A DNA stretch of 64,000 nucleotides from NCBI GenBank assembly GCA_003254925.1, contig QANZ01034120.1, positions 194,699 to 258,698 on the forward strand, written 5' to 3'. A program made the position numbers and the translations under genes. Under the pieces are notes generated by a model. The model was not told where the DNA came from, did no database searches, and worked only from the letters and a program-made list of their open reading frames with translations. Source of the stretch: Chamaecrista fasciculata. Taxonomy: Eukaryota; Streptophyta; Magnoliopsida; Fabales; Fabaceae. This document shows positions 22,435-35,015 of this stretch, one piece after another. The first letter of the stretch is position 1, and each line of letters opens with the position of its first letter.

Positions 22435-25400
22435 ATGGCAACTATGGATATCGATTCCTCTTGGAATGCTCGTCTATCTTCTGCATCTAGGCGCTATCAG
22501 GCAGCTCTTCAGTCCCAATCTCGATCAGGTTTGATTAAATTTCATTTTCCCTTGAGGCCTCTTTAATTGTATATTCACTTTTCATTTTGTATTTCCGGAA
22601 TAGTTTCAGGGGTTTGATTGTGGGGACGTTTTGCCGGGGATGGACGACGAAAGCTAGGGTTTGGTGTTTTAATGAGAATACAAAAGGGGTAGGGAGATCC
22701 AAGTTAGAAGCTTGGCCTTTTAGAGTCCTTTTGGATTCTGGTGTGTTGTGTTTATTTGCTAAGAGAAAAATGGCAAGATATAAAATCAGAAGTAAGAACC
22801 ATATTTTCTGTAGTTTCAAATTCTTAGAAGCAGAAACTAAACCTCTATTTGGTGACCTATTTTCAGTTGCCCCGGATTGCTCATAGCTGTATGAGCAATT
22901 AAAAATGGGATTGGTAATTTTGAAATCCTAAGTTATAATAGCAACCAAGCATTCTCTGTGTGTAATTTTATGTCCCATCACTTCATTGGATTGAGGCTTT
23001 CTGTGAAGCATAAGATTCTCTTTTTCCCCTTCACCACCTTCATCCTTAGACTTTCAGTTTCTGGTGTTTATGTCAAATCTATTTGTTAGAACTTAACATT
23101 TTATTATTCTTTTCTTCTCTTGTACTTATTGATGGGACATTGTGAAAATGTAGATATGCTCACAGGCTTTGAGGATATTGACGGGGATGATGATATGAGG
23201 GAGGAGTTTTTATGCCCATTTTGTTCTGAGTATTTTGATATTGTTGGATTATGCTGCCACATAGATGAAGAGCATCCCATGGAAGCGAAAAATGGGGTAT
23301 AATTCCTTTCACTATTCCATGATTTTTAGAAGAAAGTAACCGCCATGTTTATAGTTTGCAGTATTTAATAATTTCTGTCTGTGACTGCTCAGTTGGTGCA
23401 TGGTCTTGAAGAGTGATTTCTTTTCTGTCTGATTCTTAGATTTTTGGCTGAGATCATGATTGTTCACTTGGAGAAATAGATATGGGCTGACATTTATTGG
23501 GAAACATATTGTTACTTTTGCTGATTGCAGCATTTCTTTATGCAGGTATGTCCAGTGTGTTCATTGAGGGTGGGGGTTGATATGGTTGCACACATAACCC
23601 TACAACATGGAAGCATATTTAAGATATCCTTTTCGTTTGTGTTAATATTTGTTTGTACCAAGTCTCAAATTTTCTTGAAACGAATTTGCACTTAATTACA
23701 TACACACATATGTTGAAGTCCTTAACATGTGAGTACATGCACCGCAAGAGGAAATCACGTAAAGGTGGATCTTATTCAACATTATCTTTATTGAGGAAGG
23801 AGCTACGGGAAGGAAATTTGCAATCCCTTTTTGGCGGGTCCTCATATCTTGTCTCATTGTCTAGTGCAGCTGCTGATCCATTATTATCATCATTTATATT
23901 GCCTACAGCAGATGAACTTGTCAGTTCTCAGCCTCAATTTCCATTAGAAACAAGGTCAACAAAGAAAAACTCTGATGGGATTGTATCAAATCGGTATGTT
24001 GTCAACACTTAAAAATAAATAAATAAAATGGAGTTCCTCACATCTTGTTCATGTTGTGTTGTAGTCTTTCTGTTTGTGGTGCATAGTGTTCTATCCATCT
24101 GACGACATGTATAATATAGTATATAATTTCTAAAATAATTATGTTGTGCTATTTGTGCAAATTTTAGACTTGTTCATTTTGTTCAAGAAGGATGTTGCCT
24201 TTATTTGTGCGTTGTCTCCTAAATTCTCTGAGAACTTGGGATAATTAGTGTGCTTTGTGCCTTAAACAACTATACCATGGATATTAAGATGTATCACATA
24301 TCAACTGTAGTTATTAGGAGATCATAATGACAAGGGTCCTTAGAATTCTGGTATATTAGAAAAAAAAATGGTGCCAAAGCTGGGACTGTTGTACACAAAT
24401 AATTACCTGCTTTCCCAAAGGCCAGTGCTTTTAGTAACCTTCTGTTGACTCTTGACTTTAGAATTCCTTTTACTGTTCTTGTTCTCCAGTCTCACTAGTA
24501 CTTGCAAGTTGCAAATATGTTGGATCTCACATTCTTTTGATTTTGAGACTTGAGAAAATAAATGTGCGGCAGTAAAGTAAAAGTGATGTATCAGTATCCA
24601 GTATCCAGTTTGAGCCTCTCTGTTTCAACTGCCCTCAGTCTTCATTTTTTTTTCCTCATTTTTCCCCCTCAAGTTTTTGGACTCACGTTTCTAAAAAAGT
24701 AATATGTAGGATCATGAATACGAATGTGATATATCATGTAAACCGACCAACACTTCTATGTTACTGTTCACTGAAGACAAATAAAAGCAGTGGGGCTAGT
24801 GCATTAAGAAGCACAGTCGTCCTCCCTACCTTTGTCACCCTCTCTTTTACTTTCTTACATATGTGGACACATGTACCCACATCTGAGAACTAGAAGTAGG
24901 GGTGGGGGACATTTCTGCTTTGAGCTAGGCAACTTGTATCATATGAGGATGCCTGCATCAAGTTGCTTTTCTCTTTTCTGAGTACTCCAAGCAAAATAAT
25001 ATTTTCCCAAGGACGCGCTGTCATGATTTTTTTCCTCCCATGAAATCATGTCTAAAATGTTAGATTTATGATTAGCTGTGTTCAGTAGCAGACTAGCTGA
25101 GTATTGATTTCATGGGAGGGAAGAATGTTAGTAGACGTGTCTGGGATGCTTTTGGAAACCACAGATAAAGCTCAGGACAAAGTTATTCTCGTTTGCTGTT
25201 TCAGTTGACTATGTTTCTGAGGAGATGAACTCTAAGCATCAACTACTGCGGCAATGCTTCTGCCCTTTTCTCTGAAAATTTAATTAAATGATGACACATG
25301 AGAGCTCAGCATGACTTTTAAATAATGCTATTCAGCCGAGGGTTCTAACAGGCATATACACGATTAAAAATGTTATTTGCATACAACCATTTAGATTTGA

Positions 25401-25662
25401 ATTGCCGTAATGTATCTATAACCTTTCTCATAAATCAATTAAGTCACTCCTCATCTCAAAGCAATGTACTGTTCCTTGTTAACAGGACATGTCGCTGAAA
25501 TGTTCGTTTTATTTATCTTTTAATATCTGACTCGCCTTTTTTTTTCTGTTCAGAAATGTGGAGACCTCTACCCTGTCAGTCAAGGAAAAGAAGGAGAAAG
25601 CAAAAAGATGCGAGTTTGCTCAAGGGCTATTGTTGTCCACCATACTTGATGACAATCTATGA
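22435..25662 (+). CDS. DI19: Di19-family drought-responsive zinc-finger protein
   Basis: Five exons: 22435-22528, 23154-23296, 23546-23623, 23737-23993, 25554-25662; 226 aa. It begins MDIDSSWNARLSSASRRYQ after a three-residue extension. The zf-Di19 domain holds two Cys2-His2-type fingers: CPFC with HIDEEH (about 52-71) and CPVC with HITLQH (about 82-100). The Di19 C-terminal domain ends in CEFAQGLLLSTILDDNL. Di19 proteins are nuclear, act as DNA-binding factors in drought, salt and ABA responses, and are phosphorylated by calcium-dependent kinases. The third intron (23624-23736) is AT-AC with U12 signals; the fourth is long (1.56 kb). The first ATG was chosen; the second, nine bases on, gives the usual MD start. 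Confidence 0.95.
23624..23736 (+). other. AT-AC U12-type intron in Di19
   Basis: The intron starts ATATCCTTTT, the exact U12 5' consensus, and ends AC. TCCTTAAC at 23719-23726 matches the U12 branch site, with its A about 11-12 bases before the 3' end, the preferred spacing. No GT-AG alternative joins HGSIFK to MHRKRKSRK in frame. Confidence 0.92.
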
Positions 25663-27419
25663 AGGGAGTTCATCATGCTGCTGCAGCAGGAGGCTTTAAT
25701 TCAGAGACAGGTCACCTGCGACAGAGGGTTTTCCTAGTAAATTAATCACTGTAATTTGATCAGAGAATGGAATAAGGAGTAGAAATGAGTGTAATGGATG
25801 TTTGTATGTGAAACCTAAGTGCTCAGGTTGAAAATTTCGTGTTATCTTTCTGTTTCAACAGCCAACAGGTCATAAAAGCCTGAATTATAAAGAAAAGTGT
25901 TGCTTTATGCCACTGCAGCTGTTGTTTGCTTATTGTTATGTGGGATTGCTAAAGAAAAACAGGATGCCTCTAGTTCATTGAAACTTCAGGATGTGCCTTA
26001 CTTTCTTAAGAAAAGAAAATTTGAAAGATGAGAATTATTGCATTCATATATATATATATATATATATATATAACAACTAGCAGGTGGGGTGCGAGACAAA
26101 GTGGCGGAGTAGCTGCGCCTACCAATGATTTTCTGAAACTATGGCCATTAACCAAACACAAAACTACAAACTAAATAATTCAACTAACTTTTGGACCAGA
26201 GTTGTAGTCTCCAGGAACTTCTAACGTACGTATTTAGGCTTGTACCTTTACTGGGAAGCTGATCCCCTTGATTGTTAGAATTTTGTTTTTATCAAATTTT
26301 GTTAAAGTTAAAAGCAGCTAAAGTGTAAAATTGTAGGCTAGTAATATAATTTTAAGACAAAGAAGAGGAGTACAGTTGAAAGGGTGAAAAGCACGCCTGC
26401 AGAATCTGTACTTTTTTAAAGTCGTCACCCAAAGAATAAGACCGAGCTCCCTTCCAAACTCTACTGTCAGATACTCAGTTCTTTCAGGAAAAAGATAAAA
26501 ACTCTGAATTATTAGATCTTCCATTTCTGTTTTTTGGTCTGATATCTTCCGTTTCTCTCTTGCACTATTTTGGATGTTGGCTGGCAACAACATACATAGC
26601 ATTGGCTCTGCTGTAATTAACTACAATCCTCAAGAAACAGGCGAATAAAAGGAAAGAAAAACTGGATGAATTAAATGTAACAAGGGTTTTCTTGTTACAA
26701 CTATTCAATTACTTTGTCATAAATAGTAACAAGGTAATTCTTACTTGTAGAAGTCTTCATTTCTTAAAAAAAAATAAAACGAGTATGATAAAAATGGAAT
26801 CGGAATAGTACTTTATTCAAAAGAATTTGGGAAAACAAAATCTTCCGTTGACTTTTCCCACATCTACTACACGCCCTTTTACTTTTCCACTTCCTTTCCG
26901 TCATATTTTTTATTCCTTTTATTTAAGCCAAAATTGCCGTCAACTGTTCAACACTTCAACCCATTGAATACGAATTTAAAAAAATGGCATAATTTGGTTA
27001 TTTCAAAACTTGAATTTCCGCAGGAATATTAGAATTTAGAAGTTCCCTTTCCGTCATCTTTCCATGCAGAGTTCATCTTCTGGAGGATCAGCAAAAGTCC
27101 AAACCTGTTAAACAATCAAAAGAATGAATGAACACATGGTGACAGAGGTCAACAATGGTGTTCACCTCATTTCTTGGCTAAAGGGACCATCAATCATAAT
27201 TCATAAGAACATAGCTTTCACCCAAACCTAGGCCTTGTACTACAATTACTATATATATATGACCAAGACAGGTTGGACTTGAAGGCTTTATTGTTGATCA
27301 ATTTCTGAATGCACCCAATATAGGTAGGTATCTGTCCTCAACAAATTAAGTTAGTGAATCATATTCATATAAACAAGTAAATGACACGTTGTCTTTCTTA
27401 ACTACTAACAAAATGATGT
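25663..27419. other. Spacer between Di19 and the RING-PHD gene
   Basis: Begins with the Di19 3' UTR. An (AT)n microsatellite lies at about 26046-26072. A short minus-strand exon-like stretch at 27054-27104 is described in the findings. Nothing else is recognisable. Confidence 0.5.
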
Positions 27420-30133
27420 CTAAAGACCTAATCGCAACCACTGTGACATTCTTGTGTCCATGATCGTCTTCACCACATTTCCTACAAAAGAATCAAAGCA
27501 AGATGAGCAGCACCCTTTAATCAGACTCGTTTGTCCACCAGCCAATTCAATGTGAGGGCAGGCTGATGGAGGAGGCACAGCGCAAACCTCACTCTTCTTG
27601 TGCTCAAGACCACAAGCTGCTAGTATGGTGTTTAGAGAAATCCCTGTTATGTCCTTTATAGTGCTGTTTCCTGAATCAAGCAAATTGAAAATGACTACTT
27701 GAAAAATCCACCAAGATACATATTCACCCACAATACATAGCTCCTTAAAAAATAAAAATCTTAAGCAGTATAATTGTAAAATTTAGAATACAAAACTTGT
27801 GCTCTAATATTCTCTATGGGAATGAGATTGATTTTGATTTAATTAAGGTAAAAATATTCTCCCAGTATTTACCACCCCGGCCCTACCAAAAACAATTCCC
27901 CCTATGTTTACCAAGGAAGGTCATGTATATGTTGTAACTTATATATCTCTCACTCTTGATTTTCATTTCTCCCAAAAAAAACTCCCTTCAAATTCCCCCA
28001 CTCCAAGTTTAAAGATGTCTAAGCGCGCCATCTGATTAATTCAATTTGGCAGTGTCCTAGGGAAAATATTGGTAGGAATAAACTTTTTCGTAGCTGATGG
28101 AAGAAAAGCTACACATACCTAAATCAATATGTTGTGACAAGCTCATCAGATGGCCTTTAACCATTGATGACAATTGCTCCTTTGCAATGTGAAAGTTACT
28201 CTCTTCTCTAATGGCAGGTGACATGCTACCATCGGTTACAATGTTTGAACTGCTGCTGAGCTGATGGACTCGTTCATAATCAGATACAGGGGGCATCCCC
28301 ATGAGTCCAGGCCATAATGCCCCGTTCACAGCTCTGTCGGTAAATGGTGTTGAATCTTGAACCACTTGCCTTCTTGAATTGCTTATTCTCATGGAGAAAA
28401 GATCCCCATTCTGCAATAATGGAGAGGTAGTATTGCACAATCTCTCGTCAAAGAATGCATGATATGATGTCCCCACGTCCTGCGTCCTTGTATCTTGAGT
28501 GGCTGTTTCCCTACTTTGATCAATGTGAGAGCTATACAAGTTACTGGTTGAATTGGTAGCTGATACGCCATTTGATCTGCCAGTAGTATTAGACATTCTA
28601 TCCATTGAAAGTAACTGTTGAATTTGACGGTGTATCCATCGTCTCTCTGATACAGTAGGAGCCCCCCCTCCAGATACTGGAGAAGCTCCATCAACACTTC
28701 TACCAGAAAATCTGGAAGAAAGAGTCCCAAATCCTTGACTAAAAGATGTGCGGGGTGAAGACATCACATTGAGGTCAATACTTTCTCGTGCATGTACAAC
28801 AGGTGATGGTCTACCGAGCAAGCTCTGCATTGTTACCCTTGGATCTGCCACACCTTCTTGAGCTTGAGAAGTTGACGATCCCAAAGCAACTGGTCTACAA
28901 CCATCACAGTACCAATTGCCTTCAGGTACTTCTCGGCCCAGTCCTACACAGTATGTGTGTGCAGGTGAATCACAGAGATCACACAGTAACATAAGGCCGT
29001 CATCTCCACCTTGATGGCACTCTGAACAAATTACATACTCATAAGGATCAATATAGCTTCTCAGTTCCTCTTCAGAGGGCTGATAAACCTGCATATCAAA
29101 ACCAAATCATTGTCACCAGTGCAACCAGTTGAAGACAGTGTCATAAAACTCAAACAAAAACTGGGAAATTTTAATACCTGATCACGTTCAGGAACTTGTA
29201 TCACAGATCCCCTCAAATCAACCCCCGCTGTTGTCGATCGTGCGGGCTTGCTGATAGTTTTAAATCTCTGCTTACACAAAGGGCAGCGAGACTCCACCTT
29301 CGCCCACTCCATTATGCAGGCAAAACAAAAATAGTGTGTGCAACAATCTAATACTCCCCTTACTCTTCTTTTATCTTCCTCAGATAGACAAATTCCACAC
29401 ACCTGCTTTCCCAGCTCACATTTTAAACTCTCCACCTTATCCTTACCCTTTCTTCCTTGATTGTCCTCTATCTTTTCCTTACCCTTCCGGGCTGGCATCT
29501 TCCTTTGCTGATATAGATCTTCAAGAACTACAACCTCTTCATTTTTTGTCAGAAGGGATGAACTCCTCAAATTAGTTCTCAAACTTCCACACAATTCCTC
29601 TGCTTCTCTCACCTGTTCTCTCTCTTCTTCAGAGATGGTATACTCAAAATCAGATGATCCAGATGCCACACGCTCCGAGCACGAGTCTGAATCTGCAAGA
29701 GGTCTTCTTTTTTGGCCTGGTCTTCTCTTACTCTTGGTTCTAATGGCTGGGCCATTATCTATAAAGTCACCCTCATCTTCATGTTTTACTTTCCTCCTCA
29801 ACCCTCCATTCTTTCTTCTCTTCTTTCTCAAGGGCTTCCTTGCAGATCTAGAATTCTTCTTTCTTTTCCGACCTCTAGTAGAAGTAACAGAAGCCCTTTT
29901 CTGCACAGTCTTCTTGCCCACTTTTCTGCCATTACTTCTCTTCTTTCTCCTCAGTTCTTCTTCCAAATCTGAAAAATCTTCTTCCTCCAGTGAAAATTCC
30001 TCGGGAGTAAATTCCTCATCGTCATCATAATCAAAATCCTCATCAGCATCCTCTTCCTTATATTCATCTCCCTCCTCCTCCTCCTCCTCCTCCTGCTCCT
30101 CCTCTTCTCCTTTTACTTCTTTATCATTTTCTT

Positions 30134-30166
<33 letters not shown>

Positions 30167-30548
30167 CTTCTTCTTTATCTTCTTCTTCATATTTTTCTTC
30201 TTCGTCTTCTTCAAGTCGATGTGCATATGTAATCCTTCGCCTCTTTTGTGAGGCTTTACTGCCAATCTTACGCCTGGCACAATTGCCACTTTTTGGCTTG
30301 GATCTACTGAAATTCCTCACTATCTCAACTTCCTCCTCCTCCTCCTCCTCTCCGTCTATAAACTTATCAAAACTCTCCTCGGATGCACATTCATCTAAAG
30401 AAGAGAGAGAGTCCTCTGAACAATCAGACACATCTCTACCTTCATCCGGAACCACATAGTCCTCATCCGAATCATCAGAAACCCCTTCCTTTGACCGAAC
30501 TTTTTTTCTCAAATTGCGTTTGCTACTAACCCTTCCTCCCCTAACCAT
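27420..30548 (-). CDS. RING and PHD finger protein (PHRF1-like)
   Basis: Three exons on the minus strand: 30548-29178, 29088-28119, 27670-27420; 863 aa. The N-terminal third is highly charged: a long acidic Glu/Asp tract (about residues 55-205) then a Lys/Arg-rich stretch. A C3HC4 RING finger (CGIC ... CCTHYFCFAC ... CPLC) spans about 384-425. A PHD finger (CSEC ... LLCDLCDSPAHTYC ... WYCDGC) spans about 478-521. The C-terminus has a conserved Cys-rich patch (CGLEHKKSEV, then CCSSCFDSFV). RING plus PHD in this order occurs in plant proteins related to PHRF1, thought to be nuclear ubiquitin ligases or histone readers. The role here is inferred from domains. The last intron is short in the protein but the C-terminal exon matches the family well. 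Confidence 0.9.
30060..30195. repeat. Trinucleotide runs coding the acidic tract
   Basis: Runs of TCC/TCT/TTC on the plus strand read as Glu codons on the minus strand. One run of about 27 bases at 30068-30096 and one of about 30 at 30138-30176 are nearly pure. Length variation here would change only the number of Glu residues. Confidence 0.8.
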
Positions 30549-31430
30549 CTGTTCTCACACCAAAGCAAATAATCGAACAAAAATATATTAGAACCCTATT
30601 CAAAGGCAGAAAAGCGAAAAATTTCTTGAAAACGACAAAATATCAAATCCAATCATATCATTAAAATTTGCAGGATTCTTCAACCTGATTGCTTCCCGTT
30701 TTACCCCAACCCAAGTGGGATAATAAAAATTAAGGTTACCTAATAAGGAATTATTACCATTTAGCAAGCTTTTCCTATCACGGATCTGACTTAGCATACA
30801 CATAATAAAGAAATTAATTACTAAGATCCCCCAATTTGTTTATCCAGCTAAAGAAAACAACACTATTTCTCGATTATACAAGATTTCATCTCCCACGGAT
30901 TTAAACCGACGAAACGAAGAAAAGACCTTCCATGTAAGGGGGAAAATCACAAGAATCAAAACCGGAGCAATTGGGTATATAAATGAACAAGATTTGATTC
31001 TTAATACCCAGACCTGTGATGATATTGAGGAGTTGAAGTGGGAATCNTGTAAGGGGGAAAATCACAAGAATCAAAACCGGAGCAGTTGGGCATATAAATG
31101 AACAAGATTTGATTCTTAATACCCAGACCTGTGATGATATTGAGGAGTTGAAGTGGGAATCTCTCGAACGAAAAAAAGAAANAAAAAAAAAAGAAAAAAA
31201 AAAACTGCAGGGGAAGAGAGAGAGAGAGAGAGAAGGAGGCGCAGAAAAAAGAGATATAGTACCTGCGAGAGGAGGAACAAAATCACCGGAAGCGATGAAT
31301 TTTGTTTTGCAATTATCAAGAAAATGTTGGCTTTTGGGCTAACTGGGGTTTTTGGTTTCGTTTTTAATTTATACACTTTCACATTGACACACAGTATAAT
31401 TGAGAAGAACGTTCAAATGGCGTTCGCATC
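30549..31430. other. Leader/promoter of RING-PHD gene with a local repeat
   Basis: Non-coding. It should hold the 5' UTR and probably a 5' UTR intron of the minus-strand gene. A 114-bp direct repeat (30933-31046 and 31048-31161) has an N at its junction, and an A-rich stretch with another N lies at 31182. A (GA)n run is at about 31217-31234. Confidence 0.6.
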
Positions 31431-33457
31431 TCTGCGACCTCTTGCAGGTGTATAATTACAAAAATGCCATCCAACTCTGTGGACGTTAAAACTGTACCTC
31501 TCTCAAATGACTCAATCTTTATATTATTTTCCTCTTTCCCCTTAAAATCTATTCTTTATTCTCAAACTTCACAATTCCTGAATTTCAAATCATTATTTTT
31601 TTTATTAAAAAATTAATATGTTGATATCATGATCTAGTAATGGTATTCATTCAATCATCATTAACAAATTTGAAAGTAGCATATCTTCCAGATAAATTAT
31701 TCACATAGAAAAATGGCAATCGATATCAGCCAACATGGTAAAACGAGGGAAAGTATATATACTTGAAAAAAATTTAAAATAAGTTAATGCGTAAAACCAG
31801 AAAAAACTGAAAAAGAGAAGGCAAAAGGAAACTTCAAACTTGCATGTAAACCATTTGGCGTGAAAGCGTTTTAACAATTGACGAGTATACCCTTGAGAGG
31901 TGGAGAGCAGTTTAACTTTAGAAATTACCCCATACACTAACGCACAGCTTATCACGGTGCGCGTGAGAGATCGTGGCCATTCATTTCAAGATCAGAAAAG
32001 GAGGGGCATCATCACAGTACACGTGTAAGGTGGATGATTCGACAACGAATTGGTGGCAAAGTATCAAATGGCAGTTTCGTTAAACAACACCGCCCACCGC
32101 TTTGTAATTAAACGACGCTAGCGTCGTTTGCCTTTCTACTCTAGATGACGACGTTGCGTTTTGGCACCACTTGCTCTTATCAAAATATATATATATATAT
32201 ATATAGAAATATATAACATACTTTAACTCCCCTGAATCCTGCCACATCATAAAGTACAGTGTAAATTTTATTATTATAAAAAAAAATCAACAGAAATATA
32301 TATACAAATGTATTAATACCATAATCAAATACTAATGACTTTGCCTAAAATATTATTTCAAAATTTTCAAAAATGTAAAAAGATATAGATTATTGAAAAT
32401 ATTGTTTTATTTGTATTTCAAAATAAAAAAATAATAAGTTTCTTAATTTTTAATAAGTTTTCACTCAATTTAAAAATATTTTTTATATTAATTAATATTT
32501 TACATTAATTATTGTTTTAATATGATTATAATTTGAGATTGGAATGATAAAAAAAATATCTCAAAGTCATTTAATATGATATAATATATAAGATAATATA
32601 ATTGAAGTTCAATTTTAAATGGAATAAAATTATTATGCCAATGAACATTAATTAAGTAATTTTGTCATATAGAAGAAAATGCATCATGTCTAAGAATTAA
32701 GCGTAATTTAAATAAAATATACTTACGTATAAATTGCTCCATATACATGAATTTTGCCAATGAACATTAATTAAACAATATGAATTTTTTATAGTGGGGC
32801 ATAATATTATTGATAGATGAAGAAAAAACATATCAGCTCAATGATTTGTTAGGATAGGCCAAATGACACTTTTGAGAACAAAATGATGCACCTATTAGTG
32901 TTATACACATATACATGGAGTGCACGACTAAGTCAAAAAACGTTGGCTGAATATAATAAGTCGAAAAAATTGAAAAGGTTTTTACCAAAGAAAAAAACAC
33001 TAAAAAAGGGATATTGTGAAAGTTTAAACATCGTTAAACTCATGGCTTCATGACTATCAATTTACGTATATATCGAAGTTAAGGTATATATCAGCATTAA
33101 AAATCAAGATTAACGAAGAAGGATTTTCATTATTATTGAACGATCCAGATATTTTCAAATGCCAGGTAACCGATATGTTTGCATATTTAACAGCAAACAA
33201 AATCAAGATTATCCATTTTAAGAAATCCAGACAATCTTCTCTTTTGTCCCTACTTAGCGTTATTTATTCTAGTTTATTATATGCTTTTCTCTTCTTCTTT
33301 TTTTCTGCATTTATGTATATTTGATTAAAAAATAACTTCGTTTAAAATGAGATATTCACGTGAAATCCATATCAAATGGAGAAAGATTGATATGGAATCT
33401 AAGGCTATGCCTATAATTCTGCGTTCTCGATAGCTTGTTACTATATATGTATATGGA
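31431..33457. other. AT-rich gene-poor spacer
   Basis: No gene seen. It contains a 20-bp perfect palindrome (32110-32129) and an (AT)n run at about 32186-32205. Confidence 0.5.
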
Positions 33458-33772
33458 TGTTGAAGTTCCACATTGCTTAATTAAAGGGTCTTCTAACACT
33501 ATATATAATGGGGCAACCTTCTTTCTTTGAGAGCTTTTTTGGGAAGAATTAGGCCTTTTTACATGGTATCAGAGTCTGAACATGTGGGATAGATGAGCCT
33601 TACTGTGGATTACCCTGGGGAATAACTCGTTGGCTTCACGTATGAGATGGGCGTGAGGAAGGCGTGGTGAAGTCTCACATCGCTTAATTAAAGGGTCTTC
33701 TAACACTATATATATAATGTGACAACCCTCTCTCTTTAAGAGCTTTTTTGAGGAGAGTTAAGCCTTACCGCA
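33458..33772 (+). mobile_element. TRIM retrotransposon (315 bp)
   Basis: Two terminal direct repeats, 33458-33563 and about 33665-33772, both starting TG.TGAAGT and sharing GCTTAATTAAAGGGTCTTC. Directly after the left repeat is TGGTATCAGAG (33564-33574), the primer-binding site for initiator tRNA-Met. A purine-rich GAGGAAGGCG precedes the right repeat as polypurine tract. Flanks ATGGA and ATGTA are a near-perfect 5-bp target duplication. There is no coding region: a terminal-repeat retrotransposon in miniature that depends on other elements. Confidence 0.9.
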
Positions 33773-35015
33773 ATGTATTTGTTTTTCAAATAAAGCAACC
33801 TGTGCAACAGTGCAAGCTATTAATTCCCTTGGATCATTATTAATAGATAATGTAGGCTCATCCTTAATTATCACATATCCCCGATGATTTGACTTGTTAT
33901 GGTAATTGAATGGGCTTAATAAGCCCAATGGGCTTGCAATGTTACTTAAGAAGTAGTGGGTGGCACAAGGCCCAAGTTGGTGAGGGCTACCACAAAGAGG
34001 AGAGAAGGAGAAGTGATAGGCAACGAGGGAATTATGTCTTCATAAAATAGAAACTCTGCCCCTAAAACCAAAGTGTTAATTTAGTGTTGTTAAGTTTTAA
34101 TGGAAACTCTACTTAATTACTTCAAATTTAGATCATAATGATATCACTTTGAGAATTATGCTGTATTGCATACGAGAGTTGAGACAATGAAACTTATCTC
34201 AATTAATGCATAAATAATTATAAAGAAACCCTACCTCATGCTCATGGGTTTTATAAAAGTTAAAATTATTTGAGAGATTATTTTGGACCCAATGCACTTA
34301 ACTTTAAGTTTTGTGGGTTATGTATATATATGAACTAATAATAATGAATTAAGTAAATGAACGTAACATATAATGACAACGATGCAACTTCGCATTTGGT
34401 TGAGAGTATAGAGTTTGATTGGGTTTAGCTAACAGCCTAATAGTTAGCTAGTTATGAGTAGGTGGCAACAAGACAATGGAGAAGGAAATATGGAATTAAT
34501 TAGTGATTGCCAAAGAAACCCTAAGTTGCTGAAAACTAAATGTTTTAGGTATCAACATGTATATAAAATCCACCATTTTAAGAATTTAAGGCTTATCATA
34601 ATCGTATATAATAGATTTCATTTCAGGGCACAAACCTAGTGAGGGACTTTATCAGAATGATGCATTTTTTCTAATAACACTTATTATTTTATTAATCAAG
34701 GACACTAGTTAGATAAATGAAACTCGATAAAGAATAGATTGGACTTTGAACTGATCAAATTAAATTTAGGACTCTCTCTCTCTTGTGTTATTTGGGCCCA
34801 CTCCACCATAGGGAATTTGGGCCGGCAGCATTAAGAAATGCATGCCGGCACATAATGTTATTTGGGCCCACACACCAAACCACAGCTTCGGATCCGAACC
34901 ATGTGTTCAAATTTCAAACATGACACCAGCTTTGGAGGGACGAGGGAGAGGTGGCATATTGTGAATTGACATTAGTGCCACTGCCTCTGCTGGTTAACTC
35001 GTTCTTAGTTCTTAT

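Noticed and set aside
33665-33690. CACATCGC in the TRIM right repeat as an snRNA upstream element
   Set aside because: It is part of the terminal repeat, and no snRNA-like sequence follows at the proper spacing.
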